This document shows, piece by piece, positions 1 through 7,744 of a DNA stretch of 19,089 nucleotides (position 1 is its first letter; every line of letters starts with the position of its first letter). Source of the stretch: Bacteriovoracaceae bacterium UBA4097 (lineage in GTDB: Bacteria > Bdellovibrionota > Bacteriovoracia > Bacteriovoracales > Bacteriovoracaceae). The translations under genes were made by a program, and so were the position numbers. The DNA lies in assembly GCA_002381765.1 (NCBI GenBank), contig DFXX01000117.1:32705-51793 (forward strand), in the 5' to 3' direction. Below the pieces are notes generated by a model. The model was given only the letters and a program-made list of their open reading frames with translations, ran no database searches and was not told where the DNA came from.

Positions 1-278
1 TGAATTAATCTTTTTAGTTCAGGAATCCCACTAGTTACCGCATTAAAAACGATAAGTTCCCGGGCAATCTGGCCTGAGAGGATATGGGCGAGTGTAGTCT
101 TTCCCGTTCCCGGAGGGCCCCAAAAGATGACGTGGCGAGGATGGGCCACTAGTTTTTCCAACTGAGGCCGGATCTTATCTTGTCCGAAGAAATCCAAGAG
201 ACTCTTCGGTCTTAATTTAGCTGCCAGGGGGGGTGTATGTTTATTGTCGGCCGAGGGGCCGAAGACATCCATTTGCAT
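1..278 (-). CDS. rarA: RarA (MgsA) AAA+ recombination factor, N-terminal part, cut by window start
   Basis: Replication-associated recombination protein A is a cytosolic AAA+ ATPase of the RuvB/clamp-loader group that acts at stalled forks and single-stranded DNA gaps. About 92 codons are visible. They hold the family's N-terminal signature (PLAAKLRPKSLLDFFGQ, residues 17-33), the Walker A motif GPPGTGKTT (54-62) and the typical block AVTSGIPELKRLI (80-92); E. coli RarA has the same order of blocks. I chose the ATG at 278. A second in-frame ATG at 272 is possible, because an AAGGG element lies about 5 bases before the first and 11 before the second. Walker B, sensor and tetramerisation regions lie outside the window. 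The gene is divergent from rpsU. Family assignment is confident; function is taken from the family. Confidence 0.9.
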   Translation of the reverse strand, partial: MQMDVFGPSADNKHTPPLAAKLRPKSLLDFFGQDKIRPQLEKLVAHPRHVIFWGPPGTGKTTLAHILSGQIARELIVFNAVTSGIPELKRLI

Positions 279-322
279 AGTCCCTTTTAACAAATTAAAT
301 GCATGTTGCCCAGCGTCCGATG

Positions 323-351
323 TTGACTCCTTTGGCTAAAAAAGTTATTTT
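323..351 (+). promoter_or_regulatory. Sigma-70-type promoter for rpsU
   Basis: TTGACT (323-328, 5 of 6 to consensus) is followed after exactly 17 bases by TATTTT (346-351, 4 of 6). Transcription would start near 358 and give an rpsU leader of about 50-57 bases. It is the best promoter match that I see in the window by -35/-10 spacing. It is called by pattern only. Confidence 0.6.
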
Positions 352-414
352 GGTGACCAAATTAATAAGCTGTTTCGGCTTAACTATCGTCTGCAGGAAG
401 GGGGTGTATTGAGC

Positions 415-627
415 ATGTCGACTATCCAAATCTTTATTGATGAGCGTTTCCCAGCGGAAAAAGCTATCAAAAAATTTAAGCGCCTTTGTGATGCTTACGG
501 GATCGTTAAGGAGTACCGCGCTCGTTCTGAGTACAAAAAGCCTTCCGTTAAGATGAAAGAAAAGCTTGAAAACGCTGATAAGCGTCGCCGTAAAAATGAC
601 GGACGTACGCGTTCTAGCAAGTACTAA
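415..627 (+). CDS. rpsU: 30S ribosomal protein bS21
   Basis: bS21 is a small basic protein of the 30S subunit, bound near the 3' end of 16S rRNA and involved in initiation. From the ATG at 415 it is 70 residues, the usual family length. The family pattern is clear: an acidic N-terminus, the FKRLCDAYGI block (matching FKRxCxxxGI), then RxRxEYKKPSVKMKEK and a very basic tail rich in RRRK. A TTG at 409 in frame would add two residues. The SD-like AGGAAGG (396-402) is 6 bases from the TTG and 12 from the ATG, so the start is not fully settled; I favour ATG because MSTIQIF matches family N-termini. The gene is monocistronic, with its own promoter upstream and a hairpin terminator directly after the stop. 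Confidence 0.95.
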   Translation: MSTIQIFIDERFPAEKAIKKFKRLCDAYGIVKEYRARSEYKKPSVKMKEKLENADKRRRKNDGRTRSSKY

Positions 628-634
628 AACAGTC

Positions 635-670
635 GTCAGGTACCTTACCAAAAGGTACCTGACACTTTTC
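635..670. terminator. 12-bp hairpin terminator between rpsU and a convergent gene
   Basis: Bases 635-646 pair perfectly with 652-663 around the loop ACCAA (647-651). A T-rich run (ACTTTTCT) follows on the plus strand and TGTTTTAG on the minus strand, so it can serve rpsU and the convergent gene ending at 680. Each arm contains the self-palindrome AGGTACCT, which is unusual for a plain terminator. Confidence 0.8.
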
Positions 671-679
671 TCTACCTTT

Positions 680-1459
680 CTAAAAATAGTATCTTAGTAA
701 ATTATTCCAACGATTATGCATTAGCGATAGATAAGGGGCCATGCCTTCTGGAGTCTTCTTATTTCTCTTTGTGAGTTTCATATTGAGATGATTAAGAGCG
801 AAGTTCAGAGCACTTATATTGTGATTGAGAAATTTATAATTACTTTCCTTGGCCACATGTTGCTCAATGGGATGGATGAAGTTGAAGAGAAAATCCCTGA
901 AAGTATCCTTATAAAGAAAGGGAATAAATTCTGAGACCGAGAGTGAAAGAACTGTCTTGAGTTCATCCAATTTTTTAATGATGAGATAGGTTTCTTTCTT
1001 CTCTTTTATCTGGGCCCGAATGAGGAATGAAGAGTTGTCGAGATTGCCCTTAAGTGCTTGCAGATCAATTTGAAAATTACTGATCACTCTGAGTCCCCCC
1101 AAGGTATTTATATAAGGGGAGGCGGAAGCCTTTATATTGGAAGTAAGCTCCAGGGTTTTACCCTGAAGAACTGAAAGTTTTTCCCTAAGGGAATCGATGA
1201 TTATGAGACAGTTTTTATCAAGGTGACGAGGACAGGCCAATAGGAGGTTCTCTTTTTCCTGAGTTACTTTTTCCATCTGAGAAATCACCCCAACTAACTC
1301 TTTTGGAAAGTCGGGGAAATGGGCCACCATTTGATAGAAGTCATTTACGATAGCGTTTAAGGTCGGACGAACTTTTGATTGGAAGATTTGAGGAGTAAGA
1401 CTTCGCTGAGCGAGAGCCGTTTGTGAGAGAAAGAAAAAGGCCAAGATGAGAAGTTTCAT
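680..1459 (-). CDS. Exported protein of unknown function
   Basis: I do not recognise the family. The 259-residue product starts with a clear Sec signal peptide (MKLLILAFFFLSQTALAQ), with a likely signal peptidase I site after the ALA at 15-17, so it is probably periplasmic. The rest looks helical, with long amphipathic stretches, and carries only two cysteines (C76 and C84), which could form one disulfide. The C-terminus is basic and ends LLRYYF. The ATG at 1459 has an AAGGG just 2 bases upstream, a close spacing. The gene lies 27 bases after the gene at 1487-2011 on the same strand, so the two are probably one transcript. It ends against the hairpin shared with rpsU. The function cannot be inferred. 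Confidence 0.75.
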   Translation of the reverse strand: MKLLILAFFFLSQTALAQRSLTPQIFQSKVRPTLNAIVNDFYQMVAHFPDFPKELVGVISQMEKVTQEKENLLLACPRHLDKNCLIIIDSLREKLSVLQGKTLELTSNIKASASPYINTLGGLRVISNFQIDLQALKGNLDNSSFLIRAQIKEKKETYLIIKKLDELKTVLSLSVSEFIPFLYKDTFRDFLFNFIHPIEQHVAKESNYKFLNHNISALNFALNHLNMKLTKRNKKTPEGMAPYLSLMHNRWNNLLRYYF

Positions 1460-1486
1460 TTCCCTTATTATGCCTAAAATTTGCTT

Positions 1487-2011
1487 TTATGCCACCCGGG
1501 ACGAAAAAAGTTTTATTTGACTCAGCCCGGGTAACTTACTGAAGTAATCCTTGCCAGTAGGATGATAGATGAATTTAAAGTTACTGCATTCTTCTGGAAC
1601 AATTGACCTGGGACCAATGAAAAGAGGCTCAGAACTCGTGCAGAGAATCTGCTTTTTTGCGAGATTAGGATGATTGGACTTTAAAGCAGCCAGTAAGAGT
1701 TGAGCTCCTCCGCCCAGGGTCAAAAAGTACAGATCATTTTCTTTCTCTTGGGTGAGTCGATCGAGGAAGTTTTGAAAAATTCTCTCAAACTCCATAGAGT
1801 GAAAGTAATGGTGTGAAAGGATAATCTTTCTAAGTCCCAAACTCAAAAGGCGCATTTCGGTTTCGCTTAAACCAAGATGAGCAAAATTTGATAAATGAAG
1901 CTCTTCGATGGAAAAGCTATCTCGTACCTGGAGGAGTGAGGAGAAGTAGGGCCTGATCCCGTTTGGTCCATCTTTCAATACCGTAAGCCGGAAGAACTCT
2001 CGCCATTCCAT
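1487..2011 (-). CDS. Cytosolic protein of unknown function
   Basis: This is a 174-residue product without a signal peptide or membrane segment, and I do not recognise its family. A region reading YFLTLGGGAQLLLAAL near its middle looks like a beta-strand, glycine turn and helix, as in nucleotide-binding or hydrolase folds, but no catalytic motif can be assigned. I start at the ATG at 2011: the strong SD AGGGAG (2022-2017) lies 5 bases before it, whereas an in-frame GTG at 2017 would overlap that SD. It is probably the first gene of a two-gene minus-strand unit with the exported protein at 680-1459. The 170-base gap to the polyketide synthase is divergent and must hold promoters for both directions; I could not pick out convincing ones. 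Confidence 0.7.
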   Translation of the reverse strand: MEWREFFRLTVLKDGPNGIRPYFSSLLQVRDSFSIEELHLSNFAHLGLSETEMRLLSLGLRKIILSHHYFHSMEFERIFQNFLDRLTQEKENDLYFLTLGGGAQLLLAALKSNHPNLAKKQILCTSSEPLFIGPRSIVPEECSNFKFIYHPTGKDYFSKLPGLSQIKLFSSRVA

Positions 2012-2181
2012 ATCCACTCCCTGGTGCTCTTACATCGACACTCCTGCAGCAAAATTTAAATGATTGACCATTATTGTTTTCCTAAAGTTTACAGAGGTAA
2101 TGGCCTGATGGACTCTGTGTTAATGCTTGCTTCATGGTTGCTTAAGTTACCCCTTAGATTTTGCCATGTTAGAACCTTCTC

Positions 2182-3297
2182 ATGAAAAAAAATACCTACC
2201 TTCATTCTTTCAGCGAAGTCAAACCAAAGCATCACCTCCCTCAGGAGCAGCTCAATGCCTGGACGGTGAAGGCCCATTCCCGAACTGAATACTTGCTGAC
2301 GGGCGAGGACCTGAATCAGGTAGAGTTAAGCCGCTACTGCGTAGGGGAGAGTCAAATTAAGCAGAGATATTTTGAATGCCATGATGTGGATGAGAATTGG
2401 AAGGAGCATCGAGTGTATAAACTCACTTCCGATTCTCCCATGGGGGTAGATATTCAGGAGAGAAATCTCATTGCTCAGGAGTGCTCGTTAGGTGTACTTG
2501 AATCACTATACACCGAGAAGAAAAGACCCGGGCCCGATCATCTCATTCATGTTTCGTGTACTGGTTACACCTCTCCCAGTTCTCCTCAGATATTTTTTCA
2601 AGCTAAGACAGAGGCCCCATCCCTGACTCATTTCTATCATATGGGGTGCTATGCCTCGCTACCCGCAGTAAGGGCCGCTAAAGCAATGATTGCCTCGGAG
2701 GAAGAAGAAAGTGTGGACATCATTCACAATGAAACTTGTAGTCTTCATATGGATTCCTCACTTCATCTTCCGGAGCAGATGGTGGTTCAGACCTTATTTG
2801 CAGATGGACACATTGCTTACAGAGCATCCCATGAATCTTCTGATCGATCCTTCCTTGTGAAGATGGTGCATGAAAAACTCATTCCTGATTCTTCGAATGA
2901 TATGACCTGGATCCCTGGCCCCTATGGAATGAAGATGACCTTATCTCGTTATGTACCCCTTAAAATAAAATCTCATCTTCCGGAGTTTATCCAACAGCTT
3001 TGCGAGAAGGCAGAAGTAGATTGGCAAGAGCTGAAGCGAAAGGGAATTTTTGCCATTCATCCCGGTGGACCTAAGATTATTGAATCATCACAGAGAACCC
3101 TGGATCTTAGAGATGATCAGCTTCAATACTCACGGTTAATTTTAAAAGAGAGAGGGAATATGTCTTCGGCGACCTTACCTCATATTTGGAATGAGATATT
3201 AAAATCTGATGCTCTTCACGGGACGAAAGTCCTAAGCCTTGCTTTCGGGCCAGGCTTAACTATGTTTGGTTCCATATTTGAGGTGGTGGACGAATGA
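2182..3297 (+). CDS. Type III polyketide synthase (chalcone/stilbene synthase family)
   Basis: Homodimeric ketosynthases of this family extend a CoA-bound starter with malonyl-CoA and cyclise the product to resorcinols, pyrones or similar rings. At 371 residues the protein has the usual length. The Cys-His-Asn triad is visible: nucleophile C156 in HMGCYASLPAVRAAKA, H293 in FAIHPGGPK, and N326 in RGNMSSAT. The C-terminal loop LAFGPGLTMFG (353-363) is also characteristic. The ring type and starter cannot be read from sequence. The SD in front of the ATG at 2182 is weak. The stop overlaps the next start (ATGA, 3294-3297), and a methyltransferase follows, as in bacterial operons that make and methylate alkylresorcinols or alkylpyrones (SrsA-SrsB, BpsA-BpsB). 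The family is certain; the product is unknown. Confidence 0.92.
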   Translation: MKKNTYLHSFSEVKPKHHLPQEQLNAWTVKAHSRTEYLLTGEDLNQVELSRYCVGESQIKQRYFECHDVDENWKEHRVYKLTSDSPMGVDIQERNLIAQECSLGVLESLYTEKKRPGPDHLIHVSCTGYTSPSSPQIFFQAKTEAPSLTHFYHMGCYASLPAVRAAKAMIASEEEESVDIIHNETCSLHMDSSLHLPEQMVVQTLFADGHIAYRASHESSDRSFLVKMVHEKLIPDSSNDMTWIPGPYGMKMTLSRYVPLKIKSHLPEFIQQLCEKAEVDWQELKRKGIFAIHPGGPKIIESSQRTLDLRDDQLQYSRLILKERGNMSSATLPHIWNEILKSDALHGTKVLSLAFGPGLTMFGSIFEVVDE

Positions 3298-3737
3298 AAA
3301 TTTTATTCTTGCCCTTTATTCTGCAAGCAATACTGATGGCAGTGGATGAAAGCATTCATAGTAAAAGAAATCTCTCGCTTTGGGAGAGAGTGGGCCACCC
3401 CTTAGATACCTTCACAGTTGTTATCGCATTCACTTTTCTCGCCCTGGCACCATATTCCACCTTTAATCTAGGGATCTATATTTTCTTATGCATTATTTCC
3501 TGTCTCTTTATCACTAAAGATGAATGGGTTCATCAAAAAGAGTGCTCACCATTGGAGCAGTGGTTGCACTCGGTTCTCTTTATGCTTCACCCATTGATAT
3601 TCGTGAGTGCAGGAATCATGTGGCAGAGAGAATATGCAGAAATATTTCTGGGTCTTCTTCCTTTTTTTGTATCTCTTTTTATGCTTTATCAAATTGTAAG
3701 ATGGAGTTTTTATGCAAAACCAAAAACAAATCGATAA
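3294..3737 (+). CDS. Small polytopic membrane protein of the PKS operon
   Basis: I cannot name a family with confidence. The 147 residues form about four hydrophobic segments (roughly 3-17, 40-73, 94-110 and 116-137). Two polar blocks look like copies of one unit: D18-E19-x2-H22, then E31-x3-H35, and D76-E77-x2-H80, then E88-x-W90-x-H92. A further histidine (H99) follows the second. Clusters of D, E and H at membrane borders suggest metal binding or substrate handling, and two E-x2-H motifs recall carboxylate di-iron enzymes, but this is inference. Translation is coupled to the PKS (ATGA overlap), and the last 26 bases overlap the methyltransferase gene. This layout ties it to the same pathway, for instance as ring hydroxylase, acyl modifier or transporter. 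Confidence 0.85.
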   Translation: MKILFLPFILQAILMAVDESIHSKRNLSLWERVGHPLDTFTVVIAFTFLALAPYSTFNLGIYIFLCIISCLFITKDEWVHQKECSPLEQWLHSVLFMLHPLIFVSAGIMWQREYAEIFLGLLPFFVSLFMLYQIVRWSFYAKPKTNR

Positions 3738-4458
3738 TGATATCTATGACAATTATGGTGAGCGCTGGTATACCGCTCAGGATGATCCTGTCGCTCTTCT
3801 CAGGGCCGAGAATAGGGCGAAGATTCCTTGGGTTTTATCTAAAATTCGGGAGATTGGCTCTCCTGGACATAAGGTCTTAGATGTTGGATGTGGAGGAGGC
3901 TTCCTTACCAATGATTTTGCGAGACGTGGCTTTAGTGTGACGGGTGTGGATATTTCCCCCGAAAGTATTCGAATCGCAAGAGAGCATGATGTCACTCATA
4001 AAGTTAACTATGATGTGGCCAATGCTTATGAGCTTCCTTATCCGGATCATAGTTTTGATATTGTGACAAATATGGATTTTCTTGAGCACGTAGACAATCC
4101 TCAAGCCGTTGTAAGTGAATGCTCTCGCGTTTTAAAGCCCGGTGGTCTTTTCTTCTTTCATACCTTCAACCGCAATATTATTTCAGAACTAGTTGTTATT
4201 AAACTCGTTGAGAGGTTTATCAAGAATACTCCTCGAAATATGCATGTGATTGAGCTCTTTATTAAACCCGAAGAGCTTAAGGCCTATTGCCAGGAAGCGG
4301 GAATGGAGGTTTTTTGCATTGAAGGTATTAGACCAGTGCTCTCCTCAGTGTCATTTCGCACTCTGTTTACCGGAGTGGTTTCTCCTAAGATGAGATTTAA
4401 ATCAACAAATAGCACCTTGATGTCTTATATTGGGGTGGCGAGAAAGAAAAGAGAATAA
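3712..4458 (+). CDS. UbiG-like SAM-dependent methyltransferase
   Basis: This is a class I methyltransferase of 248 residues, probably an O-methyltransferase for a phenolic ring. The SAM-binding motif I is VLDVGCGGG (55-63) and the acidic residue ending strand 2 is D80 in VTGVD; FDIVTNMDFLEHVDN (115-129) and LKPGG (141-145) follow. The N-terminus (IYDNYGERWY...) and the later FHTFNRN and FIKPEEL blocks resemble UbiG, the quinone O-methyltransferase. A true UbiG role is possible, but its position as third gene of the PKS operon argues for methylation of the polyketide product. A GGAG site (3703-3706) lies 5 bases before the ATG, inside the preceding gene. A strong hairpin terminator follows the stop immediately. 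Confidence 0.88.
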   Translation: MQNQKQIDNDIYDNYGERWYTAQDDPVALLRAENRAKIPWVLSKIREIGSPGHKVLDVGCGGGFLTNDFARRGFSVTGVDISPESIRIAREHDVTHKVNYDVANAYELPYPDHSFDIVTNMDFLEHVDNPQAVVSECSRVLKPGGLFFFHTFNRNIISELVVIKLVERFIKNTPRNMHVIELFIKPEELKAYCQEAGMEVFCIEGIRPVLSSVSFRTLFTGVVSPKMRFKSTNSTLMSYIGVARKKRE

Positions 4459-4505
4459 ACAAAGGGCCACAGATCAGATGTGGCCCTTTGTGCTTAGACT
4501 TTTTT
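4459..4505. terminator. Bidirectional terminator between the PKS operon and ileS
   Basis: A perfect 13-bp stem (4459-4471 with 4479-4491) encloses the loop GATCAGA. On the plus strand a run of six T follows at 4500-4505, slightly displaced. On the minus strand TTTATTCTCTTTTC follows the stem. It sits 1 base after the methyltransferase stop and 3 bases past the ileS stop, so it serves both convergent units. Confidence 0.88.
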
Positions 4506-7500
4506 AAGAATAAAATCAAACTTATCTTCATCGATATCATGAGACAGGGCCCCAGCAAGTGGCGCCGCCGAAACAGAACTCTTGGTCATTAAAGTTTCTG
4601 AAGCAATGTAATCCTGATACTTATTAAAGATACGAGCAAGCTCATCAGTGGTGTGGACCGTAACCTCAATTCTATCTGCCACATTGAAGTTTGAGTCTTT
4701 ACGAGATTTTTGTATGCGATTAACCATCTCTCGTGCCAGACCTTCATCAATGAGATCCTGATCAAGGGTGCAGTCCAGATCGATGGTGATAAACCTGTTG
4801 GTCACGGCTTCTGTTCCAGGCTTAGCATTTCTAAAGACGAGAATTTCTTCAGGAGTAAACTCGATGCCCTTCAGAGTTACATTGCTTCCGCTTTCAATCT
4901 TCTGAACTTCCGCTGAGCTGAGACCTTCAATGATCGGGCGGAAGGAGCCAAAGTCTTTGCCTAGCTTCTTACCAAGGACTGGAGAGTTGGGTTTCGCAGT
5001 TAGAAGTACGAAGTCAGCTTCATTAGTACTGTATTCGATGTTCTTTATATTAAGCTCAGTCTTGATGAACTCTTCTAACTTACTCATCTCTTTTAAGAGA
5101 TCCCCATCTTGGTGAATGATCTTTAAGGTCTTAAGTGGTGTCTTAACCTTCACTCCTTGAGTAACACGCTTCTGCCGCCCCAAAAGAACAACTTGCTGCA
5201 TTCTTCCTACCGCAGTCTCTAGAGCTGAGTTAATGAGCTTTTCATTCTCTTCAGGGAATGAGCAGAGGTGAACCGATTCTTCGGTGTCATGACCAAAGAC
5301 CTTAAGCTCCTGGTAGATATGCTCTGACAGGAATGGAGCAAATGGGGCCATGAGGCGGCAGAGGCTCTCTAGAGTCGTGTAAAGAGTAGAGTAAGCAGCA
5401 ATCTTATCGGCCTCCATGCCTTCTTCCCAGAAACGGCGACGATTAAGACGGATATACCAGTTTGTGAGATCTTCAATAAAGTTAAAGAGCTCAGGCACCA
5501 CATTGTAGAGACGATAGTTTTGCATCTCATGATTCACATTCTTAACCAGTGTCTGCAGTTTTGAGAGCACCCACTGATCGAGAATATTATCTGTTGCAAT
5601 GGCCCCATCTTTTTTCATTTTCCAGCCATCAACAGCAGCATAGGTTGAGAAGAACTTAAATGAGTTAAACCAAGGAAGAAGAGCTCGGCGAACCATTTCC
5701 TTTACGCCATCATCGGTAAAGCGAAGTTCCTCAGCACGCACTAGACCCGAGTTAATGAGGAAAAGTCTTAAGGCATCGGCCCCGAACTTATCCATAAGTT
5801 CGTCAGGAGGAGTGTAGTTACGAAGACGCTTACTCATCTTCTTACCGTCTTTAGCTAGGACAAGACCGTTAACAATCACATTTTTAAACGCTGGCTTATC
5901 AAAGAGAGCAGCCGAAAGGACTGTCAGGGTATAGAACCAACCGCGAGTCTGATCGAGGCCTTCTGCGATGAATTCTGCTGGAAAGCCTTCTTTGAAGATT
6001 TCCTGATTTTCAAAGGGATAATGAAGTTGAGCATAAGGCATTGAGCCCGATTCAAACCAACAGTCTAAGACTTCCGGAATACGCTTGTAAGTGCCTTCCT
6101 CTCCAGCAACTGTGAAGTCGAGATCATCCACATACTCGCGGTGAAGATCATTTACCTTCTTTCCGGTATATTTTTCGAGTTCAGCGATTGATCCCATACA
6201 GATAGCGTTACCAGTTTTATCATTGATCCAGATAGGAAGGGGAGTTCCCCAAACGCGGGTTCTTGAGATTGCCCAGTCACGAGCATTCTCCAGCCACTTA
6301 CCAAAGCGGCCGTCCTTAATATTATCTGGCACCCAGTTGATTTCCTGGTTGGCCTTCATCATCTTATCTTTGATTTTCTCTACCGCTAGATACCACTGGG
6401 GCATGGCCCGATAGATAAGGGGCGAGTCTGTGCGATAGCACATAGGATAACTATGTACCAAAGTAGATTGATGGAAGAGTTGACCGCGCTCTTTTAGATT
6501 TTTAATGATTTCTTTGTCGGCATCTTTAATGAAAAGACCTGCAAAGTCTTTTACATCTGAAGTAAACTGAGCAGAGAGGTTAAGTGGAACCACCACTTCG
6601 GTCAGACCCGCTTCCTTCATCACACGATTATCGTCTTCACCAAAGCCCGGGGCCTGATGAACAATACCTGTACCATCACCAGTTGTAACATACTCATCAT
6701 TTAAAATAACAAAGTATCCGTCTTTCTCTAGTTGATTAAAGTAAGGGAAGAGTGGCTCATACTTCTCGCCCTTGAGTTCCGCTCCAGTCAGGGTCGAGAC
6801 TTCTTCATACTTAAAATTTTTCTTATAGGCTTCCAGGCGAGAGCGCGCCATGATGATGAAGATATTCTTTTCAAGATCCTTCACTTTCACATACTCAATT
6901 TCCGGATGCACACACAGAGAAAGATTACTTGGAAGGGTCCACGGAGTAGTCGTCCAGGCCGCAAAGTATGTATTGGCATCTTTTTTAGTTCTAAAGAGAA
7001 CGGTAACGGCTGGATCTTGGATGTCCTGATAGTTCTGGCCCGCTTCAAAGTTTGAAAGTGCTGTCTGAAGAGCAGGCGAGTAGGGAACGATCTTATTGCC
7101 TTGATAGATAAGGCCCTTATCCCAAATGGATTTAAACACCCACCATACGGATTCCATGAAAGGCAGATCCATAGTTTTATAGTCGTTTTGGAAATCCACC
7201 CATCTGCCTAGGCGACCAATGGTTTTCTCCCACTCATTTACATATCGATCCACGATACCGCGGCACTGATCGTTGTATTCCTTCACCCCTTTCTCGGCCA
7301 CAAAGTCTGAAGCCGACATCCCGTACTTCTTATCAATTTCCTGCTCAATCGGCAGTCCATGGCAATCCCACCCAAACCGACGGCTCACATAACGGCCCTT
7401 CATGGTGAAATAGCGAGGGACCACATCCTTTAAGGTTGAGGCCACAATATGCCCATGATGGGGAAGACCCGTCGCAAAGGGAGGACCATCATAGAAGATA

Positions 7501-7634
7501 TAATTTTTCCCCTTCTTAGTTTTCTCAAGGGATTTTTTGAAGATTTCCTGCTCTTGCCAGAATTTTAGAACCGCTTCTTCGGCCTTGGGGAAAGAGAAAT
7601 TTTCACTCTGAGGGGTGCCTTCACGTACTTCCAT
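4494..7634 (-). CDS. ileS: Isoleucyl-tRNA synthetase, type 2 (eukaryote-like)
   Basis: Charges tRNA-Ile with isoleucine in the cytosol and hydrolyses misactivated valine. At 1046 residues it is in the long type-2 class. The HIGH motif is H59-H60-G61-H62 in PPFATGLPHHGH, the type-2 form; type-1 enzymes read PYANGxIHxGH. KMSKR is at 599-603. The CP1 editing domain has its threonine-rich strand WTTTPWTLPSN (227-237) and GTGIVHQAPGFGEDD (321-335). ISRTRVWGTPLPIW (457-470) is also typical. Type-2 enzymes as a class are much less sensitive to mupirocin; the canonical HxGH order argues against the rare swapped-motif subtype. The SD TTAGGAG lies about 9 bases before the ATG. The gene appears monocistronic. 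I see no T-box leader in the 110 bases before it. Confidence 0.97.
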   Translation of the reverse strand: MEVREGTPQSENFSFPKAEEAVLKFWQEQEIFKKSLEKTKKGKNYIFYDGPPFATGLPHHGHIVASTLKDVVPRYFTMKGRYVSRRFGWDCHGLPIEQEIDKKYGMSASDFVAEKGVKEYNDQCRGIVDRYVNEWEKTIGRLGRWVDFQNDYKTMDLPFMESVWWVFKSIWDKGLIYQGNKIVPYSPALQTALSNFEAGQNYQDIQDPAVTVLFRTKKDANTYFAAWTTTPWTLPSNLSLCVHPEIEYVKVKDLEKNIFIIMARSRLEAYKKNFKYEEVSTLTGAELKGEKYEPLFPYFNQLEKDGYFVILNDEYVTTGDGTGIVHQAPGFGEDDNRVMKEAGLTEVVVPLNLSAQFTSDVKDFAGLFIKDADKEIIKNLKERGQLFHQSTLVHSYPMCYRTDSPLIYRAMPQWYLAVEKIKDKMMKANQEINWVPDNIKDGRFGKWLENARDWAISRTRVWGTPLPIWINDKTGNAICMGSIAELEKYTGKKVNDLHREYVDDLDFTVAGEEGTYKRIPEVLDCWFESGSMPYAQLHYPFENQEIFKEGFPAEFIAEGLDQTRGWFYTLTVLSAALFDKPAFKNVIVNGLVLAKDGKKMSKRLRNYTPPDELMDKFGADALRLFLINSGLVRAEELRFTDDGVKEMVRRALLPWFNSFKFFSTYAAVDGWKMKKDGAIATDNILDQWVLSKLQTLVKNVNHEMQNYRLYNVVPELFNFIEDLTNWYIRLNRRRFWEEGMEADKIAAYSTLYTTLESLCRLMAPFAPFLSEHIYQELKVFGHDTEESVHLCSFPEENEKLINSALETAVGRMQQVVLLGRQKRVTQGVKVKTPLKTLKIIHQDGDLLKEMSKLEEFIKTELNIKNIEYSTNEADFVLLTAKPNSPVLGKKLGKDFGSFRPIIEGLSSAEVQKIESGSNVTLKGIEFTPEEILVFRNAKPGTEAVTNRFITIDLDCTLDQDLIDEGLAREMVNRIQKSRKDSNFNVADRIEVTVHTTDELARIFNKYQDYIASETLMTKSSVSAAPLAGALSHDIDEDKFDFILKKV

Positions 7635-7744
7635 GGGGGGTCGCTCCTAACGGGTTAGGTAAAATGAGCCTTCACTCTAGCAGAAAAGCTTAATGCCGTA
7701 AATTTTAAGGGAGTTCTGACGATGAGAAAGTATAGGAAATTGAT

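Noticed and set aside
295..651. 118-codon minus-strand ORF overlapping rpsU
   Set aside because: It is antisense to a certain ribosomal protein gene, crosses the rpsU promoter and terminator, and its protein looks like no family; a shadow frame.
2068..2103. CCATTA/TAATGG inverted repeat upstream of the PKS
   Set aside because: Six base pairs with a 24-base loop are expected by chance in such AT-rich DNA.
2089..2277. 62-codon minus-strand ORF at the start of the PKS gene
   Set aside because: It overlaps the PKS N-terminus antisense and has no supported SD; treated as a shadow.
3524..3880. 118-codon plus-strand ORF across the membrane protein and methyltransferase
   Set aside because: It lies in another frame over two genes with clear family or topology signals and mutual overlap; no independent support.
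6732..7055. 107-codon plus-strand ORF inside ileS
   Set aside because: Antisense to conserved editing-domain sequence; ileS explains the region.
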